The notes under the pieces are model-generated. The model was not told the DNA's origin, did not search any database, and saw nothing but the letters and a program-made list of their open reading frames with translations. From assembly GCA_036566745.1 (NCBI GenBank), contig DATCVR010000158.1, forward strand, positions 1 through 6,766: 6,766 nucleotides of DNA. Direction: 5' to 3'. Shown here piece by piece: positions 1-5,782 of the stretch. How positions within the stretch are numbered: the first letter of the stretch is position 1; each line of letters starts with the position of its first letter. This DNA is from DATCVR01 sp036566745 (lineage in GTDB: Bacteria > Actinomycetota > Actinomycetes > Jiangellales > Jiangellaceae). A program made the position numbers and the translations under genes.

Positions 1-1148
1 TCGGCCAGCCGCTCGGCCGGCAGGGTGCCGGCGGCAACTCCGGCGACGATCGCGTCGCGGGCCGCCGCGGCGTCGCCGGGCATGAGCACGACGTCGGCGC
101 CGGCCGCCAGCGCGCCCACCGCGGCGTCGCCCACGCCGTAGGTGTTCGTGATCGCGGCCATGTCCTGGGCATCGGTGACGACCAGTCCGTCGAAGCCGAG
201 ATCGGTGCGGAGCATCCCGATGACCTTCGGCGAGAGTGACGACGGCACCCCCGGGTCGACGCTCTGGACGTCGATGTGGGCGACCATCACCGCGGACGCT
301 CCGGCGTCGACGGCGGCCTGGAACGGTATGAAGTCGCGGCCGGCGAGTGTCGCGGCGTCGGCAGTCTGGACCGGCAGCTCCTCGTGGCTGTCGGCGGGCA
401 CCGAGCCATGTCCGGGGAAGTGCTTGGGCACCGCGACGATCCCGGCATCGGCGTATCCGGTCAGCGAGGCGGACACGATGTCGGCCACGACCTGCGGGTC
501 GGAGGAGGCCGACCGGGTGCGGATGGTGGGATCGTCCGGGCCGGAGGTGACGTCGGCGTCGGGGGCGAAGACCATCGTGAAGCCCATGGCTCGCAGCTCG
601 TCACCGCTGGCCCGCGCGACCTCGGTGGCCAGGTCGGGGTCGCCCGCGGCGCCGAGCGTCATGTAGCTGGGGAACTCGGTGGCCGGTGCCGTGACCCGGG
701 CGACGGTGCCGCCCTCCTGGTCGACGCCGATCATCAGCGGGTACGCCCGCCCGGCCGACTCCTGGAGCGCGGTGGTGACCGAGCTGACCTGCTCGGGGGA
801 CCCGACGTTGTCGCCCATGAGGATGACGCCGCCGAGACCCAGCTCGTTGACCAGCGCCGTGGGTGGTTCGAGCCCGGGATACCTGGCGACGATGACCTGG
901 CCGGCCTGGGACTCGACCGGGAGGTCGGCCACGATCGCCACGGCCTGGTCGTACTCAGCCTGGGTCGGTCCCCACGCCAGCGGCGGCGCATCGGTGGGTG
1001 GCACCGTGGGCGAGGGGTCGGGCGTGGTGGTGGGCGAGGACGGGTCGGGGCTGGGCACGCTGGGCTCTCCTCCGGTCGAGGGCTCGTCCGCCGCACAACC
1101 CATCAGGGCGAGCGAGACTCCGGCCAGGACTAGGAACAGGCGCCGCAT
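1..1148 (-). CDS. Glycoside hydrolase family 3 lipoprotein, beta-N-acetylhexosaminidase (NagZ-like), 3' end cut by window
   Basis: Probably removes N-acetylglucosamine from peptidoglycan fragments outside the membrane. The 382 visible residues begin with a lipoprotein signal peptide: MRR, a hydrophobic stretch, then lipobox L15-M-G-C18, with Cys18 the likely lipidated residue. A Pro/Ser/Thr-rich linker follows (about 19-56), then the GH3 barrel. DQEGG is at 143-147. The NagZ-type signature KHFPGHG is at 242-248, followed by D253-S-H255, the Asp/His general acid/base dyad of the NagZ subgroup. The nucleophile should be D326 in VVTDAQDM. Family members of this kind run about 400 residues, so only a short C-terminal piece is missing. 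The ATG at 1148 is the only start giving a signal peptide; no clear Shine-Dalgarno precedes it. It lies 97 bases after tsaD. The GH3/NagZ class is firm; the exact substrate is inferred. Confidence 0.9.
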   Translation of the reverse strand, partial: MRRLFLVLAGVSLALMGCAADEPSTGGEPSVPSPDPSSPTTTPDPSPTVPPTDAPPLAWGPTQAEYDQAVAIVADLPVESQAGQVIVARYPGLEPPTALVNELGLGGVILMGDNVGSPEQVSSVTTALQESAGRAYPLMIGVDQEGGTVARVTAPATEFPSYMTLGAAGDPDLATEVARASGDELRAMGFTMVFAPDADVTSGPDDPTIRTRSASSDPQVVADIVSASLTGYADAGIVAVPKHFPGHGSVPADSHEELPVQTADAATLAGRDFIPFQAAVDAGASAVMVAHIDVQSVDPGVPSSLSPKVIGMLRTDLGFDGLVVTDAQDMAAITNTYGVGDAAVGALAAGADVVLMPGDAAAARDAIVAGVAAGTLPAERLA

Positions 1149-1245
1149 CGGCCACAGTGTGCCATCGTCGGCGGATCGGCGCGGCCCCGACCCGGACGCC
1201 TTGTGGACGGAGGAACTCCTCGCCGCCCCCGGCCTGGTGATCGGG

Positions 1246-2295
1246 TCAGCCGACGAGGACCTCGGTGACCGGCAGCGAGGAGTCCGAGGCGAGATCGAGC
1301 GGGCTCGGCGGCAGCCCGCGCTCGACCACGGCGGCACCGAGCGCGGCGATCATCGCGCCGTTGTCGGTGCACAGTGAGAACCTCGGCTGCCGCAACTCGA
1401 TGCCCGCGGATGCACACCGCTGCTGGGTGAGCTCGCGCAGCCGCGCGTTGGCCGCAACCCCGCCGGCGAGCACCATGGTGCCGATGCCCTGCTCCTGGCA
1501 GGCCAGCACCGCCTTCTTCGTCAGGACGTCCGCCACGGCCTCCTGGAAGGCCGCCGCTACGTCGCCGACGGGCACGGTTCGGCCGTCGCGCTCGGCGGTC
1601 TCGACCCAGCGGGCCACGGCGGTCTTGAGGCCGGAGAACGAGAAGTCGTAGCGGTGCCGCTCCATGTCGCGAGGGCTGGTCAGACCCCGGGGAAACCTGA
1701 TCGACGCCGCATCGCCCTCGAGCGCCGCGCGCTGGATGTTCGGCCCGCCGGGGTACTTCAGCCCGATCAGCCGGGCCACCTTGTCGAACGCCTCGCCGGC
1801 GGCGTCGTCGATGGTCTGCCCGAGCAGGCGGGCGGCCGTGGCGATGTCGGTGACCTCGAGGATCTCGGTGTGGCCGCCGGAGACGAGCAGGGCGACGACG
1901 GGCTCGGTGAGCGGCCCGTTCTCGAGCTGCTCGGCGGCGACGTGCCCGACGAGGTGGTTCACGCCGTACAACGGCTTGTCGAGGGCGACGGCCAGGGCCT
2001 TGGCCGCCGAGACGCCCACCATGAGGGCGCCGGCCAGACCCGGCCCGGCCGTGACCGCGACGGCGTCGACGTCGGAGAGACGGACCCCCGCGTCGTCGAG
2101 CGCGCGACGCAGGGTGGGGACGATCGCCTCCAGGTGAGCCCGGCTGGCGACCTCGGGGACCACTCCCCCGAAGCGCACGTGTTCGTCGACCGAGCTCGCC
2201 ACGGCGTTGGCCAGCAGGGTCGTGCCGCGCACCAGACCGACACCGGTCTCGTCGCAGGAGGTCTCGATGCCGAGGATCAGGGGTTGGTCGGCCAC
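1246..2295 (-). CDS. tsaD: tRNA N6-adenosine threonylcarbamoyltransferase TsaD
   Basis: TsaD (Kae1/YgjD/Gcp family) transfers the threonylcarbamoyl group from threonylcarbamoyl-AMP to A37 of tRNAs reading ANN codons, acting in the cytoplasm with TsaB and TsaE. The 349-residue length is normal. The N-terminus LILGIETSCDET (6-17) is the family's ASKHA-fold opening. The glycoprotease signature spans K99-V119 and contains metal ligands H114 and H118 in NHLVGH; D311 in TDNG is the expected third ligand. GPGLAGAL (84-91) and SGGHTE are also present. The GTG start at 2295 puts the conserved N-terminus two to three residues in; the frame stays open further upstream only as a high-GC shadow inside rimI. 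It starts 8 bases after the rimI stop. All key residues are present, so it should be functional. Confidence 0.97.
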   Translation of the reverse strand: MADQPLILGIETSCDETGVGLVRGTTLLANAVASSVDEHVRFGGVVPEVASRAHLEAIVPTLRRALDDAGVRLSDVDAVAVTAGPGLAGALMVGVSAAKALAVALDKPLYGVNHLVGHVAAEQLENGPLTEPVVALLVSGGHTEILEVTDIATAARLLGQTIDDAAGEAFDKVARLIGLKYPGGPNIQRAALEGDAASIRFPRGLTSPRDMERHRYDFSFSGLKTAVARWVETAERDGRTVPVGDVAAAFQEAVADVLTKKAVLACQEQGIGTMVLAGGVAANARLRELTQQRCASAGIELRQPRFSLCTDNGAMIAALGAAVVERGLPPSPLDLASDSSLPVTEVLVG

Positions 2296-2303
2296 GGGGA
2301 CGA

Positions 2304-2774
2304 TTATCCCGATGCCTCGGAGGACAGCCGTCGGCGCATGACGATTCCGTCGCGGCCGCCCTGGTAGTAGCCGCGCCGGAGGCCGACCCGCTCGAACCCG
2401 TGGCGGGCGTAGAACGCGAGGGCCGGCTCGTTGTCGGCGCGGACGTCGAGCATGAGTGACCCGGCCCGGCGGCGGATCGCCTCGTGCACCAGCCCGGTCA
2501 TCAGGCTCGCGCCCACGCCGTGCCGCTGGGCGTGCGGTGCGACGGCGATGGTCTGGACATCGGCTGGCTCGCCGGCCAGGTCCGACGCCATCAGCCCGGC
2601 GTACCCGACCAACCGCCCGGAGGCGTCCTCGGCCACGACGTACCACCGGGTGGTGGGCACGCCCGCGAGCTCGGACCAGAACTGCTCGGCAGTCCAGGCC
2701 GGATCGCCCGCGAACAGGTCCTGCTCGAGCGCGACCACCGTCTCGAGGTCGCGCCAGCACATCGGGCGCAGCAC
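2304..2774 (-). CDS. rimI: GNAT acetyltransferase RimI-like (ribosomal protein S18 alanine N-acetyltransferase family)
   Basis: Acetyl-CoA-dependent N-alpha-acetyltransferase; E. coli RimI acetylates ribosomal protein S18, but actinobacterial homologues may have other or broader protein targets. With a start at 2774 it has 156 residues, normal for RimI. The opening VLRPM-x-W-x-DL is the usual first strand and helix. The acetyl-CoA loop is QRHGVG (83-88), after the TIAVAP strand. The C-terminal RimI block is LDVRADN-x-PALAFY-x-x-HGF-x-x-VG-x-R-x-x-YY, with the likely catalytic tyrosine in or near that block. Two starts are possible. GTG at 2783 abuts the tsaB stop with no visible ribosome site. 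GTG at 2774 has AGGTGG five bases upstream and gives the standard N-terminus, so I prefer it. Position between tsaB and tsaD is a common actinobacterial arrangement. Family certain, target uncertain. Confidence 0.93.
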   Translation of the reverse strand: MLRPMCWRDLETVVALEQDLFAGDPAWTAEQFWSELAGVPTTRWYVVAEDASGRLVGYAGLMASDLAGEPADVQTIAVAPHAQRHGVGASLMTGLVHEAIRRRAGSLMLDVRADNEPALAFYARHGFERVGLRRGYYQGGRDGIVMRRRLSSEASG

Positions 2775-2779
2775 GGCGT

Positions 2780-2785
2780 CCACCT
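2780..2785 (-). promoter_or_regulatory. Ribosome binding site for rimI (AGGTGG)
   Basis: On the minus strand AGGTGG overlaps the tsaB stop codon TAG and lies five bases before the GTG at 2774. This resembles the anti-Shine-Dalgarno complement and is the main reason to start rimI at 2774 rather than at the GTG (2783) embedded in this same hexamer. Overlap with the tsaB stop suggests ribosomes ending on tsaB could reinitiate on rimI. Confidence 0.5.
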
Positions 2786-3437
2786 AGGTCAGCACGCTCT
2801 TGCGGGTGGTGGCCGGGGTGGCGTCCGGGCGACGGAGGTAGAGCGGGTCCGGCGCGAGCGTCTCGACGGACCCGGTCACGACGGCCTCGGCGAGCCGGCC
2901 CGCCGACGGGAACTCGGGGTCGAGGGCGCGGGCGAACGCGTCGGGATAGAGCCGGGCACCCGCACCGGCCGCGGGCAGGAGCCCGATCGTGGCCGCGACG
3001 TCGGCAGCGCCGGCCACCGCCGGGCCGTGCGAGCGGCGGCCGTCGGCGTCGTAGGCGGCCCAGTAGACCTCACGCCGCCGCGCGTCGGAGGCCACCGCGA
3101 ACGGCCCGTCGGCCCGTGCCTCGGCCACCACCTCGTGGGCGAGGACGTCGAGGCTGCACACGCCCCGCACGTCGAGGTCGAGCGCGGCACCGAGGGTGCG
3201 GGCGGCAGCCAGCCCCACCCGGAGGCCGGTAAACGGGCCGGGACCGGCCCCCACCGCGATGTCGGTGAGGTCGCGACGAGAGGCGTGGGCGGCGCTCAGC
3301 ACCTCGACCACCTGGGGCATCAGGAGCTCGGTGTGACGTCGCGCGTCGACGGTGGTCACCTCGGCGACCACCCGCTCGCCGTCGTGCAGGGCGACGGTGA
3401 CGGCGGGCGTGGAGGTGTCGAGGGCCAGGAGCAGCAC
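2784..3437 (-). CDS. tsaB: tRNA threonylcarbamoyladenosine biosynthesis protein TsaB
   Basis: TsaB (YeaZ) is the inactive ASKHA-fold paralogue of TsaD. It forms a heterodimer with TsaD and supports TsaE binding during t6A synthesis. The 217-residue product has the typical N-terminus LLLALDTSTPAVTVAL (2-17), the H35-T-E-L-L segment, and the diagnostic G65-P-G-P-F-T-G-L-R-V-G-L block (65-76). It lacks the HxxxH metal site of TsaD, as expected. The GTG at 3437 places the conserved first strand right at the N-terminus; an upstream extension would run into the preceding gene. The gap to the pentapeptide-repeat gene is 31 bases, the largest among genes 1-7 of the cluster. The stop TAG directly abuts a possible rimI GTG. 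Confidence 0.96.
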   Translation of the reverse strand: MLLLALDTSTPAVTVALHDGERVVAEVTTVDARRHTELLMPQVVEVLSAAHASRRDLTDIAVGAGPGPFTGLRVGLAAARTLGAALDLDVRGVCSLDVLAHEVVAEARADGPFAVASDARRREVYWAAYDADGRRSHGPAVAGAADVAATIGLLPAAGAGARLYPDAFARALDPEFPSAGRLAEAVVTGSVETLAPDPLYLRRPDATPATTRKSVLT

Positions 3438-3468
3438 GCCGCCCAGCCTACGCGGCGGGCCCGCGGAC

Positions 3469-4161
3469 TCAGTCGACGACGATGCCGAGCTGGGCCAGCA
3501 TCCCGGCCGCCTGGTCGGCGGAGATCGTCGCGCCGGCCAGGAGGTGCGCCTCGGCCAGGGGCAGTTCGCCGAGGTCGGCGCCGCGCAGGTCGGCACCGTC
3601 GAGCTCGGCGCCGCGCAGGCTCGCCCCGCGCAGGCGGGAGTCGCTCCACACGGTGTCGCGCAGGTCGGATCCGTTCAGCGCGGCGTCGTCGAGGCGCAGG
3701 CCGTCGAGCTGCTGGCCGCGCAGGCTGACGCCGGTGAGCACGGCCAGCATGAGGTTGCACCGCACGAAGCGCACCCCGAGCCCGCGAGCGTCGTCGAACC
3801 GCGCGCCGACCAGGCGGCAGCCGGTGAAGGTGGCTCCGGCCAGCATCGCACCGGCGAAGCTCGTGTTGGCGAGGTCGACGCCGTCGAAGCGCGCGTCGGA
3901 GACGTCGCTGCCCCGGAACACCGCCGCGGGCGCGGAGCCGCCCTTCCAGGTGGTGGCGTCGAGTTCGGCGCCGGTGAGCCTGGCGCCCTCGAAGCGGCAG
4001 TCCTCGAAGCGGGCGCCGACGAGACAGGCCTCGGTGAGGTCGGCGTCACTGAAGTCGCACCGGAGGAAGCTGTGTGGCGTCGCGGTGGGCTCGCCGAAGA
4101 GCTCGTGCAGAGGACGCTCGGTGAAGTCGGCGTCGGTGATGGTCCGGCCCTCGGCGATCAC
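3469..4161 (-). CDS. Pentapeptide-repeat protein, Qnr/MfpA-like
   Basis: The 230-residue product is almost entirely pentapeptide repeats. The central residue falls at every fifth position from F32 to L207, giving 36 repeats without a register break; nearly all are Leu, Phe or Trp, exceptions being A77, V87 and G127. Such a protein should fold as a right-handed quadrilateral beta helix of about nine coils. Three features recall Qnr and MfpA, which mimic DNA and bind DNA gyrase: FLRCDFSDADL (32-42); the F122-x-x-A-x-G-L-G-V-x-F-x-x-C135 segment; and the tail ADQAAGMLAQLGIVVD (215-230), like the dimerising C-terminal helix of those proteins. This comparison is from memory. The GTG start at 4161 overlaps the tsaE stop by four bases (GTGA), so translation is probably coupled. 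A role in gyrase protection is inference; the repeats alone do not prove it. Pentapeptide-repeat class certain. Confidence 0.92.
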   Translation of the reverse strand: MIAEGRTITDADFTERPLHELFGEPTATPHSFLRCDFSDADLTEACLVGARFEDCRFEGARLTGAELDATTWKGGSAPAAVFRGSDVSDARFDGVDLANTSFAGAMLAGATFTGCRLVGARFDDARGLGVRFVRCNLMLAVLTGVSLRGQQLDGLRLDDAALNGSDLRDTVWSDSRLRGASLRGAELDGADLRGADLGELPLAEAHLLAGATISADQAAGMLAQLGIVVD

Positions 4162-4643
4162 GCCTCGACCACCAGGCGCCGCACGGCGTGGTCGTCCCAG
4201 CGTGGGCCCACCCCGGTGATGCGGACGTGGCGGACGTCGGAGTCGGCCTCGGAGCCGTGGGACCGGTCGATGTGGATCTCGAGGCGGTCGTCGGCCAAGC
4301 CCTCGGCGACGCCCTCACCCCATTCGACCAGCGTGACCGCCTCGTCGAGCGTGGCCTCGAGGTCGATGTCCTCGAGCTCGTCCCATCCGCCCAGCCGGTA
4401 GGCGTCGACGTGGACCATCGGCGGGCCGTCCACCAGCGAGGGGTGCACGCGCGCGATCACGAACGTGGGCGACGTGATCGGCCCGCGCACCCCGAGCCCC
4501 TGGCCCACGCCCTGGGCGAGGGTGGTCTTGCCGGCCCCGAGGTCGCCGCCGAGCAGCACGAGGTCGCCCGCGCGCAGGACTCCGGCGATGCGTTCGCCGA
4601 GGTCGTGCATGTCCTGGGCCGTGGCGATGTCGATCTCGGTCAT
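4158..4643 (-). CDS. tsaE: tRNA threonylcarbamoyladenosine biosynthesis ATPase TsaE
   Basis: TsaE (YjeE) is the P-loop ATPase that drives the TsaB-TsaD cycle in t6A synthesis. The 161-residue product has Walker A GDLGAGKTT (33-41), the family switch-like ITSPTF (56-61), HVDAYRL (78-84) and the acidic LVEWGE segment (105-110) that follows the Walker B strand. These four blocks in this order are diagnostic. The ATG at 4643 is supported by AGAGG eight bases upstream (4652-4656). It overlaps the hydrolase stop as ATGA, and its own stop overlaps the next start as GTGA. The reading frame remains open far upstream but only as a shadow within the hydrolase gene. Confidence 0.96.
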   Translation of the reverse strand: MTEIDIATAQDMHDLGERIAGVLRAGDLVLLGGDLGAGKTTLAQGVGQGLGVRGPITSPTFVIARVHPSLVDGPPMVHVDAYRLGGWDELEDIDLEATLDEAVTLVEWGEGVAEGLADDRLEIHIDRSHGSEADSDVRHVRITGVGPRWDDHAVRRLVVEA

Positions 4644-5782
4644 GGGCGACGCCTCTTCGGTCGGGCCGCCGCACGGACCTTCGTACTGAGGCGACGGCGC
4701 GGCACCCGCGATCGAGCACGTTCGACGAGGGTGCGCAGGTGTTCGGTGACGATGTCGTGCTGCTCGAGGAGCACCATGTGGCCGGAGTCGGCGACCTCGA
4801 CGTAGTCGACGTCGGGCAACGACTCGGCCAGCTCGCGGCCGTGCTCGACCGGTGTGAGGAGGTCCTTCTCGGCCGCGACCACCAGGATCGGCACCGTGGC
4901 CAGCGCCGGCAGCGCCCCGCGGGTGTCGAGCTCGCCGAACAACGGCAGGAAGGCCGCCACGACGTCGATGGGCGTGGCGGCGTTCATCAGCGCGGTGAAC
5001 TCGACCAGCGTGGGCGAGCCTCCGGCGGCGAAGGAGTACCGCCGGGTCAGGACGTACCCGAGGTCGCTGCCCGCCCGCCGCCCCCGCTCGACCATCTCCG
5101 GACGCCGGGCCAGCGCCGCCACGACACCGGGAGCGGCGCGGTTGGCCAGCCGGCCCAGCGGCCCAGGAAGCCCCAGCGGGGTGCTGTCGAGGCCGTACGC
5201 GCTGGTGGCGACGAGGCCCACGCCGACGATCCGGTCGCCGAACAGCTCGGGCCGGGCATCGGCGAGCGCCATGACGGTCATCCCGCCCATCGAGTGCCCG
5301 ACGAGCACCACGGGGCCCTTCGGCGCGACGGCGTCGACGACCTGGCCGAGATCGGCGGCGAGCCGTTCGAGCGACACCGATCCGTCGGGCGCGCGGCCGG
5401 AGCGGCCGTGGCTGCGCTGGTCCCAGAACACCAGCCGGTCGGTGCCTCGCAGGTCGCGGCGCTGGAAGTGCCAGGAGTCCTGGGTGAGGGCGTAACCATG
5501 GCAGAAGACGATGGTCAGCCGGGGTTCGGTGCCCCGCCCGGCCGACCCGCGCTCGGGCTCGTCGACCTCGACGTGGAGCCGGACGTCGTCGTCGGTGACC
5601 ACGGTGTGAGGCGTGCCCCGCAGCGATCCGAAGGGCTCGTCGGCGTAAGGATCGTCGGCGCGCAGCGAGCGGCCCATGACGTAGCGCTCGGTGGCGAACC
5701 CCACGGCCGCGCCCGCCGTGGCCAGGCCCACCCATGCGCCGATCAGGCCAGCCGTGCGCCCGGCCGCGACGAGCTTGCTCAC
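4640..5782 (-). CDS. Membrane-anchored alpha/beta hydrolase
   Basis: Serine hydrolase of the alpha/beta fold; substrate unknown. The 380-residue product starts with a basic N-terminus (K3, R9) and one hydrophobic segment (about 10-31, rich in Ala and Gly), probably a signal anchor, since no clear lipobox or cleavage site is seen. The hydrolase domain follows: oxyanion-hole HGYALTQDSW (95-104), DQRSHGRSG (121-129), nucleophile S164 in GHSMGG, acid D307 in AAEKDLLTP, and base H335 in DSGHMVLLEQ. The triad is complete. The last 26 residues hold 13 Arg or Lys, a strongly basic tail. The GTG at 5782 overlaps the alr stop (GTGA). To my knowledge similar hydrolases with this N-terminal segment sit beside alr in other actinobacteria, suggesting a conserved cell-envelope role, but this is inference. 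Confidence 0.92.
   Translation of the reverse strand: MSKLVAAGRTAGLIGAWVGLATAGAAVGFATERYVMGRSLRADDPYADEPFGSLRGTPHTVVTDDDVRLHVEVDEPERGSAGRGTEPRLTIVFCHGYALTQDSWHFQRRDLRGTDRLVFWDQRSHGRSGRAPDGSVSLERLAADLGQVVDAVAPKGPVVLVGHSMGGMTVMALADARPELFGDRIVGVGLVATSAYGLDSTPLGLPGPLGRLANRAAPGVVAALARRPEMVERGRRAGSDLGYVLTRRYSFAAGGSPTLVEFTALMNAATPIDVVAAFLPLFGELDTRGALPALATVPILVVAAEKDLLTPVEHGRELAESLPDVDYVEVADSGHMVLLEQHDIVTEHLRTLVERARSRVPRRRLSTKVRAAARPKRRRP

Noticed and set aside
1207..1222. GAGG/CCTC inverted repeat between tsaD and the GH3 gene as a terminator
   Set aside because: The stem is only four to five base pairs with no T-tract, too weak to support.
1246..2760. A possible RimI-TsaD-like fusion or long N-terminal extension of tsaD (504 codons)
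   Set aside because: The extra N-terminal part is low-complexity Arg/Gly sequence read out of frame through rimI, and the GTG at 2295 gives the normal TsaD N-terminus.
3451..3466. GC-rich palindrome after the pentapeptide gene as an intrinsic terminator
   Set aside because: There is no loop of useful size and no T-run after it, and tsaB follows immediately on the same strand.
2484..3728. Long plus-strand open frame (414 codons) opposite tsaB, rimI and the pentapeptide gene
   Set aside because: It runs antisense to three well-identified genes, its composition is Gly/Arg/His-rich, and it shows no domain. Such frames are common opposite high-GC coding DNA.
3352..4401. Plus-strand frame with a repetitive Val/Glu/Ala pattern, resembling a repeat protein
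   Set aside because: The periodicity is the mirror image of the 15-base period of the pentapeptide repeats on the minus strand.
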